From: Sthenelais limicola
Taxonomy: Eukaryota > Annelida > Polychaeta > Phyllodocida > Sigalionidae
Assembly: GCA_942159475.1 (NCBI GenBank)
Contig: OW804096.1
Span: forward strand, 128,020,941 to 128,084,940
Direction: 5' to 3'
DNA: 64,000 nt
Shown: positions 13,610 to 24,401 of the stretch, piece by piece
Numbering within the stretch: position 1 is the first letter of the stretch
How the letters are laid out: every line of letters begins with the position of its first letter
The notes under the pieces: generated by a model
Databases searched by the model: none
What the model was told of the DNA's origin: nothing
The model's input: only the letters and a program-made list of their open reading frames with translations
Made by a program: the position numbers and the translations under genes

Positions 13610-13835
13610 TGTATCTCTCCCTCCCCTCCTCTGTCCATCTACCCGTCTTTGCCCTTTCTCCCCCTTTCTGCCCTTCCCTCCCGACCCTCCCGGTATATAT
13701 ACCAGGTGAATTAGCTGCTCTCCCCCCCCCCCCCTCTGTCATTGCTCTCTCTCCCGCTGCTCTCTGGCTCTCCCCTTCTCTCTCTCTCTCTTTCCCCGCT
13801 CACTCACTACAAATTCAACACCCTCCCTCCACCCC
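13610..13835. repeat. CT-rich low-complexity tract with C-run
   Basis: The tract is CTCTC/CCCTCC-rich and includes a run of C near 13722-13735. It lies inside the TIR element at 12358-14154. Confidence 0.8.
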
Positions 13836-14393
13836 ACAATCTTTGTTATATTTATATGGGACAGAGGGACTTGTTTATACTTATACATAGCCACAATAGC
13901 AGAACCGATCATGGGGAGCTATGGGGCTGACTTGATTGATATATGATTGCCATCAAGCTGTGGATAATTGAATTTTCAGTGTTTGCTGACCACGCATTGA
14001 AAACGAAATTTTCCAATTTGGTTTCTAATTCTTGGCTAACCCGGAAAAAAATTCCCCAGTCCGCATTCATTTTCAATGGCTAATAGGTAAGTCACTTTCC
14101 GGGTTAGTCTACTAATTCTCCCGGTTTGGGGTTACTTCATAACATGTATAATTGGCAGGTGAATGTATGTGTGTGCAGAGGGGGGGAGGTAGTCTGGCAG
14201 GTCCTGAAAAGATGAGGCTAACATATTTCTTATTTCGTCAGGGTCAAGTAGGCACATTCCGGATTGACCGCCTAGCTGGGCCAATTTTCCCGAAATAGGA
14301 TGCCAGTTCACGGAGAAAAAGGCTAATAAGGAATATGGTTAGGCAAATTAAGAAAAGTATTACTAAAATTCTGTACATTTGGGTTATATGTAT

Positions 14394-14590
14394 AAATGGC
14401 TTTCCATAATTATTTACTTTCAAAGTCGTTTTCACTGTCAAAATCCAATATGGCCGCCGTCTGGGGAAAGAAATAACATATCTCACTCCTTTTAGCAATA
14501 TCCATGTATTATACCAGCTTTTCTATGTTTTAAGGGATGGGGAATCCATTTCTGAAGTAATTTCTAATTTAAGGTCATAGATCAAGTCAT
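14394..14590 (-). repeat. Dispersed repeat, copy L (second half)
   Basis: Read on the minus strand, this segment contains AAGCTGGTATAATACATGG, GGAGTGAGATATG and GGCCATATTGGATTTTGAC. It closely matches 38524-38610 read on the plus strand. Confidence 0.75.
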
Positions 14591-14704
14591 AACAGTCAGA
14601 ACAGTCTAAAGTCTGTGAAATAAACTGTATTGTATCATTTTGGACATGCCAATAAAATTAAGGAAATCAACACAGATAACTGAATAAAACTTTCATCAGG
14701 GCAA

Positions 14705-15895
14705 TCATACAGAATGGTCATCAAGGTTGTTGCAGCAACCACCTTGACATTTACACAATGGTGTACACCTGATTCCAGCCTTAAAACATTTACACCTCCC
14801 TTTGCAAGCTTTTACACAAGAGCAGTGAAGCAAAAGTGCACAGGATGCACTGGCATTCCCCAGTTCTGTCCAATATGGGTACCATGTCTTGAGGCGCCCA
14901 TTCCATTCCCAATCATATTGTGCAGGATCTGGCACGCATAGCAGTTTTTCCAAGGCACAATGCCAAACAAAAGCTGACACCAAAATGGTTCTTTTGATGT
15001 GCTGGTACAAGGCTGCTTTTGTAGGAGGGATGCTCTCTAGAGTCCTAAGTTTGTGAGTGAACATCAGCCGCCGTGCATCATTTACTGTACTGCAGGAACA
15101 GTTCTAACTGTAGATGAGGACAGTAAATTGTTCAATGTGTTGCACATGCAGAGAATCCTCTGTCAGCTCTTGTGGATTTTCAGTTAAGCAGATCATTGTG
15201 TCAGTTACCTGGGGGAAGTCCGATTCCCATCATGCTAGATGTTATGTTGCAACCTGTAAATGCATGGAAGAAAGGTAGTGCTTTGCATTTATCAGGAACA
15301 AGCTGTAATGAAACTTCATGGACTGGTATATCTGTGTATGCTTTTCCAGATCCAAAACCAACCCACAGCTCAGTAAGCCCCAGATTTTGCAATGTGTTGA
15401 AGAGGTGAACAGACAGAATGACAACATCTGAATCAACTGTTCTTAGAAAAGCTATTTTATGACCATCCATAACAGCCTGTCGCAGGTGCAGCATCATACG
15501 GGTGTCTGCCTCCACATGGTCACATGGAGTTATGTAAGTCAAATTGACTGCCTTGTTGGACAGCACAAGTTTCCCTTTTGTTGTCAAAAGATAGTACTCA
15601 GATGAGCAGGTTGCATTCACAAGCCCATCAGCGAGAAACTTGAACAGTTCATCTTTGTTGTCACTGACTTTCAGGAATGCCTGCCAATCTTTTCCTTTGG
15701 GAATAGGGACTTTTTCGATGACTTGTGTCCTTCGAGCAGGTGTTTGACCCAGACAGTGCACTCTTGTTTGGTTCCTTAGACTGTCCTGAGGATAGTAATC
15801 TCATACTGCATCAGTTCTAGTGGTACATGTGTTCATTTGATTCTCAATGAAAGGCAGGAGGTGCATTCCAGTATATTCGCCAGACACATTCTTTG
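14705..15895 (-). pseudogene. Multicopy PIN/XPG-nuclease-like protein, C-terminal half
   Basis: The frame runs from YTGMHLLPFIENQM through SLRNQTRVHCLGQTP, GKDWQAFLKVSDNKDELF and CDHVEADTRMMLHLRQ to RTVDSDVVIL and FFHAFTGCN. It then resumes after a break with LTEDSLHVQHIEQFTVLIY, KLRTLESIPPTKAALYQH and a Cys-rich end, CKCFKAGIRCTPLCKCQGGC. I recognise this order, acidic PIN/XPG-like core then tesmin-like Cys-rich tail, from uncharacterised proteins found in many copies in cnidarians, echinoderms and other invertebrates. The biochemical function is inferred only. It is dead: a Trp codon upstream of DYYPQDS is TGA, sequence is lost and the frame changes near 15201, and another stop lies near 15095. 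Upstream parts lie at 16854-17064 and 18608-18969. Confidence 0.7.
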
Positions 15896-16853
15896 AGACG
15901 CTGCGGTACCCAGGGTATTATCATACTATCCCATTTAAAGGTGTTCAGTGAATTATGTGGGTGTTTCAATTTCTAAGTAGCCTTCAAAGCATGTATGGGT
16001 TTTCTTTCATTTTTTTTTACCGATATGATCAAAAAAAGCTTTGCCGGTTTCTATTCATGACTGTTTCTAATTGTTAGGCTTCGATCAATTTCCTGACAAA
16101 CAAATATTTAGTAGATCAGGCCATAAATGTGACCAAAAATTACAGAAATATTCCCCCAAATTTCCCATGAGGGGTGGGTTGGGGGGTGGGGGGCAATGGT
16201 GGACATTCTCATTCCATTATCACTAACATCAGCGAAACTATTAAAAAGATAAAATCTAGTAACATCCTCAGGCATAAATGAACCAAATTTAATATTCTAA
16301 TAGAACCCTTGGTTTGAAAGCTGTATTTCAAGTAAGAAGTAAATCGAACACGTTTTTGGGTGATTTCTAGGCCTATATAACTAGGTGGTGCATTCACATC
16401 ATATATGTATAGCCTCTACCAGTCGCGCAGGTACTATGCCTCTTAGATTAGGTGGTACTTTGACTGAGAGTGGTAATTTGACTGTGAATCGCCCCAACCA
16501 CACCTCTATTATTGGACAAAAATTATTATATCAAATTGAAGTGAGATTGAAGTTTGAGTCAGTGGGATGATGTAATAAAATAGGCACTGCTTGAGGAGAC
16601 ACTTTTACACTCTCCAACAGTACAATTTTTCACCATAGTTCCTGAGAATTTGCGGTTGACATACACAGGTGGTACGCATTGCTAGCTGCTTGGCGTCACC
16701 AGAGAAAAATGGCGGCCGTCGTTGCCACCTATATCACATGACCGGAGCGCGGAGGCCGTCTCAAAGAGTTGGCTCGCTGTGGTTTAATTACCACTGCAGG
16801 CATGTCTAAGATAATTACAGAAGCTTGTTTACAGATGGATTTCTTCCATGTGC

Positions 16854-17064
16854 AGGCATACCTGGAAAGCAGCCAAGAATCTGTGATTTTGTACCCGCTC
16901 GCAGCTTGCTTTACTGGACAATAAAGGTGGATCTCTGGCATTTTCATGCATGTAAAACTCATCCATGTCAGAATCAGGGTGAGCTTGAAGCGAAACAGAC
17001 ATTTGAGTTATTGCTGCAATTGCTGCAGAAGCTTTTGATGACACTAATTTGTCTTTGCCTTTAT
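16854..17064 (-). pseudogene. Middle segment of the nuclease-like pseudogene
   Basis: The minus strand reads LDKGKDKLVSSKASAAIAA, then SDMDEFYMHENARDPPLL, and ends NHRFLAAFQ before GTATGC, a possible donor. The D-(L/M)DEFxxHEN-PP signature precedes the nuclease-like core in this family. The segment is separated from the C-terminal part by about 1 kb of unassigned DNA. On its other side it abuts the TIR element at 17075-18607. Confidence 0.55.
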
Positions 17065-17074
17065 CTAAAGTGGC

Positions 17075-18607
17075 ATATCCACTTACACGTCGGTTGGAAC
17101 CACCGTCAAGAGTGGCCAGAGGGAACGGTCAAATGATGACCACCGATGGTCATTTTTGACCATCGCTGTTGACCGCCCGGTATTTACTTGTACGTCAAAA
17201 AGAGCCCACCATGGTCACCAATAAATAATCTTTCAATATAATTTCTTTACATAATTAAACAGAATATAGGTGGAGAAAATCAAAATCGTTGCTTCTCAGA
17301 CCTACCAGACCCACCCCCCACCCATATTACCTTTTCAGAAACTCATCGTTTTTAGCGTTTTCAGACATAAGAGCGGCCGTTGCAGCCAACTAGTGGCTCT
17401 ATATCACTGCATTCGTGCTATATAGGCTTGTGTGACGAAACTGGATTTATTTGTGAGATTGTTGCTATTATTCCTGATCGACCTCCATATTATTTATCAT
17501 TGATATGTACCTTTGCCTATGATCTTGATGAACCTCCTGTTCATTCATGTTCACTTCTGTGAAGTTTAGAGTATATTTGTACAATTACTATTATTCATTG
17601 TAATTATTTATTGGTAATTTTTGATGATTATTTTGACTATTTCGACTTCAAAAGTCTCCCAATCATACAGTATGTTACACCACGTTGTAGCATACTTATT
17701 TAACTTACTATTTCTTTAATTAGATATACCAAATATAGGTTTTAATATATTTCATATATATGTTCTTTGTGTATAACAGCCAACTAGTGGCTCTATAGGT
17801 ATATCACTGCATTTGGGCTATACAGGCTCCTGTACTTCTGTGACGAAACTGGATTTATTAGTGAGACTTTTCTTATAATTGTTGCTATTATTCCTGATCG
17901 ATCTCTATATTATTTATTATTGATATGTACCTTCCCCACGATTATTAGTTAAATCATTAATCCAAATAAATCACATATTTAGTCTGTTTGTGCAAGAGCT
18001 ATCCCCGGTAGTATCCACATGTTGGAAACTTATTTGATATAGATAATAGATAATTCTTAGACATTATTATTACATCGTCGTCCCAGGTGGCAATCATAGA
18101 ATACTAGGAGTAAAATATTACTTACTACTAACAAATATTCATACATATTTCCACATTTTAAGTCGAAATAGTCGAAATAATCACTAAAGATACCAATAAT
18201 TAATCATGAATCAATAGAAATGATAAAAATAAATGTACAGATGAACTCGAAACTATTCACCAAAATGGTCATAAGCATATTTGGCACCAGGAAAACACCC
18301 GTATATAGAAATAGGGAGTAAAATATGGCAAAAATGGCAAAAATCAAGTGAAATGATAAAAATAAACTTAAAATAAATGTACAAATTTACTGCAAAATGG
18401 TCACATGTGTCAACCAGAGGTATCAGAGATAATAACTAACTTCAGTATGGCCATAAACACCCAAAAACAAAAAAACAAAAAGATTTGTCAAACGGGACCA
18501 TTCGACCGTCTGACGGTCCCTGCGGTATCCACTTGCATGTCGGTCAAAAAGTGTGTGTGACCGATTGACGGTGACTGCATGGCTCTGACCGACGTGAAAG
18601 TGGATAT
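17075..18607. mobile_element. 1.5-kb TIR element with paired GTATCCACTT motifs (copy a)
   Basis: The outer ends are inverted: ATATCCACTTACACGTCGGT at 17075 and its near-complement ACCGACGTGAAAGTGGATAT ending at 18607. Each end has a second, inner motif copy (17179-17196 and 18524-18545), with ACCGTC/GACGGTC words between. The element interrupts the nuclease-like pseudogene. It contains a direct duplication (about 17376-17515 and 17778-17935, beginning CAGCCAACTAGTGGCTCTAT). Part of that duplicated sequence reappears inverted at 43975-44065 inside the larger relative at 41955-45788. No transposase is visible and no target duplication is certain. Confidence 0.7.
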
Positions 18608-18969
18608 GGGCCTTAAGTTCACTGGAGATCGATGGAGAAAGGTGAAGAGATTTGCCTTGGGAATGACCTCAGAGAGAGGTGTGGTACAGTCCTCAATCCG
18701 CTCCTTAACAAATTTTGAATACATTGTTTCCCAATTGTTGACAACTCCTGAATACACCCGCTAACTTCAGGGTCAATATATTCACCAGTGTTTAATGTCA
18801 CCAAGTGATTGCCTGTTTCCTCATTAGGGTTGATGATGACTTCTTGATCCACAAGCTCAAGAAGGGAGTTAAGCTGGTTGAGGAAATTTTGCTGCTCAGA
18901 TACAGAACTTTCTAGGTGTTCAATGATGTCTGATTTTGTTGTATAGATGCTTGCTGAATGAGAGTTCAA
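18608..18969 (-). pseudogene. N-terminal segment of the nuclease-like pseudogene
   Basis: The minus strand reads KSDIIEHLESSVSEQQNFL, then GEYIDPEVSGCIQEL. After a frame change it reads MYSKFVKERIEDCTTPLSE and PKANLFTFLHRSPVNLR. The ERxxxxxxPLSExIPKxNLxTF block fits the region before the DEFxxHEN signature in the same multicopy family. The fragment ends exactly where the TIR element at 17075-18607 begins, which supports one gene split by an insertion. No upstream exon was identified. Confidence 0.5.
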
Positions 18970-19384
18970 TCACCAATGTGTATAGTACCTTTAATAGTAT
19001 TGAGTCAGAGATAGAAACACAAATTCTCTTGCACCAACCCAGGAGTACTCGGGAGTGACTGAGGTGGTGGTGATGGTGGCTTTTTATAGGTGAGAGACCT
19101 AATCACCCCGACCTCAGGGAGAACACCCTGTGGTCACCCAGAAGTTGTCAACTGGCCTACAAATTTGTGTTTTCACATAACCACTAATTTGATTGTCATT
19201 CAGTCAGAAATTGTCCAACAGCAAAACAATTTGATATGTGATTAAAGCCCAGGAATTTCTCTCTCCAAATGAGATTTATGGGTAGATAGCGGGAAATACA
19301 TAGCACACAGATGTTGGTGTATCATACCCTTAACTGCATGTCATGTACCAAGGGTAGGGAGCAAGCATGGGTCAACAGTGTAGG

Positions 19385-19618
19385 TATTGTATTGTAATAT
19401 TTTTATTCCAGCAGTAAACATATACATTCGTGTAATTTTCAGAAAAGGATGTTTAAATTAATTGAGATAGAAATAATACCCTCTGATACTTAAAGCAGAT
19501 CTTCCAGGCCACCCAATTCCAACAAGTTTGAGTATCGTTATTTATTATCAGTTGGGTCTCTCTTTTTTCTTTTTTTTTCTCTAGGCTGGAGTGATATTAC
19601 TATTATTATTATTATTAT
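19385..19618 (+). mobile_element. 234-bp insertion in the left LTR, (ATT)n tail
   Basis: This segment is absent from the right LTR. It is bounded by TAGG at 19381-19384 and 19619-19622, consistent with a 4-bp duplication of the target. It ends in (ATT)n. It is probably a SINE-like or other short non-autonomous element; no coding potential is seen. Confidence 0.65.
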
Positions 19619-20619
19619 TAGGTCAACTGAATATATGAATATGGATGTTGTAATTCACCTGTATTGAATGTGAGAGCCTTGCACTTCCTCTAATTGGATT
19701 GGAATAATCAATAGCCATTTCCAGTACAGGAGAAGGGCATTGTCCCATGGGTATTGGGATAATTCAGTATGAGCTCATGACACATGTTGAGTGATTGGTT
19801 TAGATTGAATCATGGGATCAACATGCAGCAATGGGCAGAGAATCACATGTTTGCAGGACAACATGATTGGATAGTGTAACTTAGGCCATATGGGTGGGGC
19901 TCCCGAAAATGTCCATTTTGCCAAAATCACCCATTTTAGTTTCATAATTTATTCAGATTGCATTCCACATTTGTAATTCTTCGGTATTATGTACCTATCC
20001 AAGTGTCTAATGAGGAAATATTGAAAAATATATGAAAAAATTCATTTTAATGCAAAAAAAAAACATATCTTAGGTTCGAAAATGGACCCAAATGCATGTC
20101 CCTGGATTTAAATTCTTTTTTGTTTCATTGACAAATTATGTAAACCTGATTAATTGGCTATTTGCTTTCAATTCTCCATACAGCATATGTAAGAACCTCC
20201 TTCAGAGTTTATTTTGAACATCTATTTTGTTTTACTTATTTAAATTTTTTCTTTCTTTTCATTCATAATTCTCGAAATAGCTTATGAAGATCATTGCTAA
20301 GTTTGATAAATTGATAAATAAAACAATAAAGCTTCTACCTAGGAAATGTTTTACATTTGGCCTTGTGTTATTCAGGAAGTCCCATAACACATCAAACTTC
20401 TATTTTTTTATTTTTACCAATTTTGACCATACTCATGGTTCCATAAAGTTGAGACATAGAAATTCCGAGTTTGAGCACCTTTTCTTCTCACAGTGATAAA
20501 GTGCATTTTAATTCAAATATTCATGAAAATATATTTGTGATTATGCACATTTATTTGATATTTACCCATCTTATATGTTGACTTTGAATATATTAGCAGA
20601 GAACCCATCTTCTGAGTAT

Positions 20620-20680
20620 GTGTTGTGTTCGGGGACAGGGGTGTTGTGTTCGGGGACAGGGGTGTTGTGTTCGGGGACAT
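20620..20680 (+). repeat. First cluster of TGTTGTGTTCGGGGAC motif
   Basis: Three tandem copies of about 22 bp (GTGTTGTGTTCGGGGACAGG). Similar clusters, each starting after A/T-rich spacer ending in AAGGGGG(T)TG, follow at 21700-21765, 21885-21960, 22345-22410 and 22545-22625. Confidence 0.9.
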
Positions 20681-20779
20681 AGAGATTATGACCAAAAAAC
20701 AATGAAATTGAAAAGTTATTAAAAAGTCGACGAAACCCTTCATTTATGTGTTACGAATGTGTGATGACTCTATGAAGCT

Positions 20780-21030
20780 CTGGGAAACCTCTGGAATATG
20801 TCCGGGTAAACTCCGGAGTATGTCCGGAATAATCTCCGGAATATGTCCGGAATATGTCCGGAATAATCTCCGGAATATGTCCGGAATAAGTCCGGAATAA
20901 TCTCCGGAATAAGTCCGGAATAATCTCCGGAATTACCTCTGGGAAATCACTGGAATAATCTCCAGGAAAAGTCCGGGAAACCTCCGGGAAACCTCCGGGA
21001 AACCGCCGGGAAACCTCCGTGATATCTCCG
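20780..21030. repeat. Minisatellite of CTCCGGAATA(ATG/AGT) units
   Basis: Tandem 9-12-bp units built on TCCGGAATAATC, TCCGGAATATG and TCCGGGAAACC. An accidental 95-codon minus-strand frame (repeats of IPEII and FPG) runs through it and is best read as a repeat artefact. Confidence 0.85.
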
Positions 21031-23353
21031 GCTGCCACCAGGGGCTACATATCAAGTACTGCTGCTATTCTCTGCTTATATTAGTTCATCATGTTATAAC
21101 TAATTATTGGTTAATGATAGAGCTTCCAGACTTCGACCATCTCTTATGTTATATATTACTCTAATTTATGATGAAGTTTATACTTATTTGCTCATTGTAT
21201 TTATTTATGTATTCCTGATTCATATTGTACACACCTTATGTTACTTGCTATAATATTCATGACGTTTGCATTGAGCTTCATGTATTGTCAGGTTGGGGAA
21301 CAAGGACCTCAACCTCACCTCAGGGATTTAAAGGAATAAACTGGACTTATAAAGTACTTTCTTTATATGTTATTCTTTCCGGAGAAGCGCTTTTAAACAT
21401 AGAATATTATCCACCCTAGGCCTTTGACATGGACATAGTTCTTTCCTCCACTACCTTTGCTAGAGATATGATTAATATTTATTCAGAGAAGTAACCTATA
21501 CGATCACAAATATATTATTATTAAATATCGATAGTATTTAAGCCTGGAAGAGATCCAGAGTCGATACACGGAAAGTGCAACACTGGCAAATCATCTCACT
21601 GGAAAGAACATAGGCAAGATTCACAACATATGCATGCAATTTTGTATACAACCCATTGGTTATATTTCCATTGACTGCTTATCTTCCCTTAGACAAAGGG
21701 GTTGTTGTGTTCGGGGACGGGTTGGGGGTGTTGTGTTCGGGGCTGGGGGTGTTGTGTTCGGGTCATAGAAACAATTAGGAAAAAAAGATAAAATTGAAAT
21801 CTTATACAGTTCATTTGTGTATGCAATTTTATACATAAATTATTGGTTATATTGCCATTAAATGCTCAGTTTCACATAGAAAAGGGGGTTGTTGTGTTCG
21901 GGGAGGGAGTGTTATGTTCGGGGAGGGGGCGTTATGTTCGGGGAGGGAGGTGTTCTGTTTGGGTCCATAAATGATTGTTCCAGGAAAATGAGTCATAAGT
22001 CACAAAAATGATATTTTTCAAAGTGTTTATTTTACAAGATCACTTCATTGGAATGTTCTGATTTTGGGAGAGTGCATCCCTTATAATTACATCGACCTGT
22101 GTATCAAATTTCAGGACAATGTATGTAATATATCCTTTCTTTTTAAAAGTCCTCATATGGAGTATATTTAGATACATATATATTAGCGACTTGTGACTCA
22201 TTTTCCTGAAACACATCAAATATATATGGTATAACGAAATAATGATAAAATTGAAAACTAAAGTATTCGATTTGATTGTGTATGTAATTCTGAACATAAA
22301 TATTTGGATATATTCCAAATGACTGCTTTCTTTCCCTTAAATTAAGGGGGTGTTGTGTTCGGGGACAGGGTGGGGTGTTGTGTTCGGGGACAGGGGTGTT
22401 GTGTTCGGGTACAAATATGATATGATGAAAAAATGATAAAATTGAAAACTAAAGTATTCGATTTGATTGTGTATATAATTCTGAACATGAATATTTGGTT
22501 ATATTCCAAATGACTACTTTTTTCCCCTTAAATTAAGGGGGTGTTGTGTTCGGGGAAAGGGTGGGGTGTTGTGTTCGGGGACAGGGGTGCTGTGTTCGGG
22601 GACAGGGGTGTTGTGTTCGGGTACAAATATGCTATGACCAAAAAATGATAAAATTGAATGATAATGAAAAAGTAAACTATTCTAATCATTTCTCTCTGTA
22701 ATTCTGCACATAAATCGTTGGTTATATTCCCATTTACTGCTTGGCTTTTACCTTATAAATGGGGTGTTGTGTTCGGGGACAGGGGCCTTTAACCAGCATG
22801 AGTAAATTGGTAATTAAAGTGAAAATATGAATAATAGAATCAAAATTAATCCGGAATAAGACACCCCTATGGGTATCAGATGAATACAGACATAGATAAT
22901 GGCAATATAATAGGTATTTACAGGTATTTTTGCAATATTTGAGTTTTATCAAGTTAAATCAATATATCTAGTTTGAAAGCAGAAATAAAAGTTAAATTCC
23001 ATAAAATTGACATGTGTTGTGTTCGGGGACTAGAATAGCATAGACTTCTTCCTTGGGCCAATAAATTCATGCTTTTTAAGGAGATAATTATAAAAAAAGG
23101 CAGAAGTGGGGAGAAAACCCCTCAAAATTCTGAGTTATACCTTAAAAAAGCAGAAAACATGAGATATTTAATTTTACATTGGTTAGCAGGGAAAACTTTG
23201 GAATAGGATTGACAGTGAAGCAATAATGGTTGAAGGAACAGGAAATAGAAATGCATAAATACATGAAATATCATATGAAATATATATTTCTTCACTGAAT
23301 ACAAGAACACTGTTCTAAGTCTAAGTGGATGAGGAGTAATTACAACAATATAA

Positions 23354-24105
23354 TGTTTTTTTGTTTTTTTTTAACAGAGTTTATTGCAGGGTAGACAATC
23401 AGCGTCGTCGCAGTGACGATGTTCCCACTGCCTGCCTATTAACAATTACAATGATACATCTTTCAATTTGTAGAAAAAATGAAAAAATAAAAAAACAAAA
23501 ACGAATATTATTTCAATGTTAGTAAAGACATTAGGGAAGTCGGTCGAGGGGGAAGACCGGGTGAGCTATAGGCTAATCTTCATGATGTAGAAGAATAACA
23601 GAATATTCTAGCTAGATAGGAAGGGAGGTGTATGCTTTAATTTGATCTAATCTGGTTCTCTAGGAATGAATTCTCTCTTTAGGTAGGTTTTAATAGCAAT
23701 AGGGTCCATATTTCTAATGTTTTGGGCACTATTGTTCCAAGTGTGACTTAGCTGGTAACTGATAGATTGTCTGCTTTTTTCAGTTTTCGGATGCAGTTGT
23801 GTTAGTACTACTGCTTCTCCACGTCTAGTCTCTCTTATTGGGATATTAATATAAGTTTCATATTGGGAGAGCTTTTTAGCTAAGTTAAGTTGCAGGAATT
23901 GTTTCCTATTATTGACAGTCATAACCCTACAGGAAGTATGTAGTTCAACAGTCGGTGTGTCATATTGGCTTTTCAGAGCAATTCTAAGAGCCTTATTCTG
24001 TACTCGTTGTAATCTGGTCATTTTACCAATACCAATGGGTGTTAAGAACAGCAGTGAATAGTCTATAATAGATAAAATTAATGATTTAACAAGGCAGATG
24101 TTATT
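23354..24105 (-). mobile_element. 5'-truncated non-LTR retrotransposon (jockey/CR1-like) 3' end
   Basis: The minus strand encodes the C-terminal end of a LINE reverse transcriptase: NNICLVKSLILSIIDYSLL near 24100, then MTRLQRVQNKALRIALKS and a tail ending KTYLKREFIPREP at 23647. The LQRVQNKALRI block after the thumb is typical of jockey/CR1-type polymerases. A 3' UTR follows to an A-rich end (T-run on the plus strand at 23355-23371). Only about 125 codons remain, so this is a dead 5'-truncated copy. It sits inside the TIR element at 19892-24343. Confidence 0.75.
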
Positions 24106-24401
24106 TTCCTTTTTTATTCAAGTTTATTCATTTCCTCCCCGAACACAACAGGTACTATAGCCAAAAATGGACCCTTTTAGTATGGACTTTGTAGGAAATC
24201 AGAAATAGCTCAGAAAAATTTATAATTTTAGTATGTTTAAGCGTGTACCAGTGGCTATGACCAGGAGAAGGCTCAGATAAATTAAAATAAAATAAAATTT
24301 TGACTTTATTTTTTGAAAGTGGACATTTTCGGGAGCCCCGCCCATATGTTAGAGCCAAAGGCTTGGGGGATATATACTATGGTGTAGTGTGGAAAGGACA
24401 T

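Larger units (their letters stand above)
12358..14154. mobile_element. 1.8-kb TIR element with triplicated end sequence
   Basis: About 120 bp at the left end (AATTATATATGTTATGAA, ACCGGGAGAATTAGTAGGC, then TTTCCGGGTTAGCC) is repeated inverted at the right end (about 14030-14154). It is repeated a third time, directly, inside the element at about 12745-12850. The body holds a polypyrimidine minisatellite and CT-rich DNA but no transposase. No clear target duplication can be read. Boundaries come from the extent of inverted homology. Confidence 0.75.
19892..24343. mobile_element. 4.45-kb TIR element with TGTTGTGTTCGGGGAC motif arrays
   Basis: The left end starts GGGTGGGGCTCCCGAAAATG; the right end, read inward on the minus strand, starts GGGCGGGGCTCCCGAAAATG. 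The inverted match covers about 28 bp with two mismatches. The uninterrupted right LTR reads GCCATATGTTAG at this point, while here ATAT occurs on both sides (19888-19891 and 24344-24347), so the target duplication is 4 bp. The A/T-rich body carries about 20 copies of TGTTGTGTTCGGGGAC, clustered near 20620, 21705, 21890, 22350, 22550, 22762 and 23015, plus one inverted copy near 24137. No transposase is visible; it also contains a TCCGGAATA array and a LINE fragment. Confidence 0.85.
19312..24401 (+). repeat. Left LTR copy, split by two insertions and truncated
   Basis: The LTR sequence is present in three pieces: 19312-19384, 19619-19891 and 24344-24401. Together they match 36586-36992 closely. 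After 24401 the match to the right LTR stops abruptly, so the last 400 bp (poly(A) signal and 3' end) are missing or displaced. Confidence 0.8.

Noticed and set aside
20751..21038. 95-codon minus-strand ORF with IPEII/FPG repeats
   Set aside because: It is the translation of a TCCGGAATA tandem array and has no start context or homologue that I recognise.
20620..23030. CRISPR-like regular repeats (GTGTTCGGGGAC)
   Set aside because: Spacing is irregular, units are tandem in small clusters with no unique spacers of constant length, no cas genes exist, and the context is eukaryotic.
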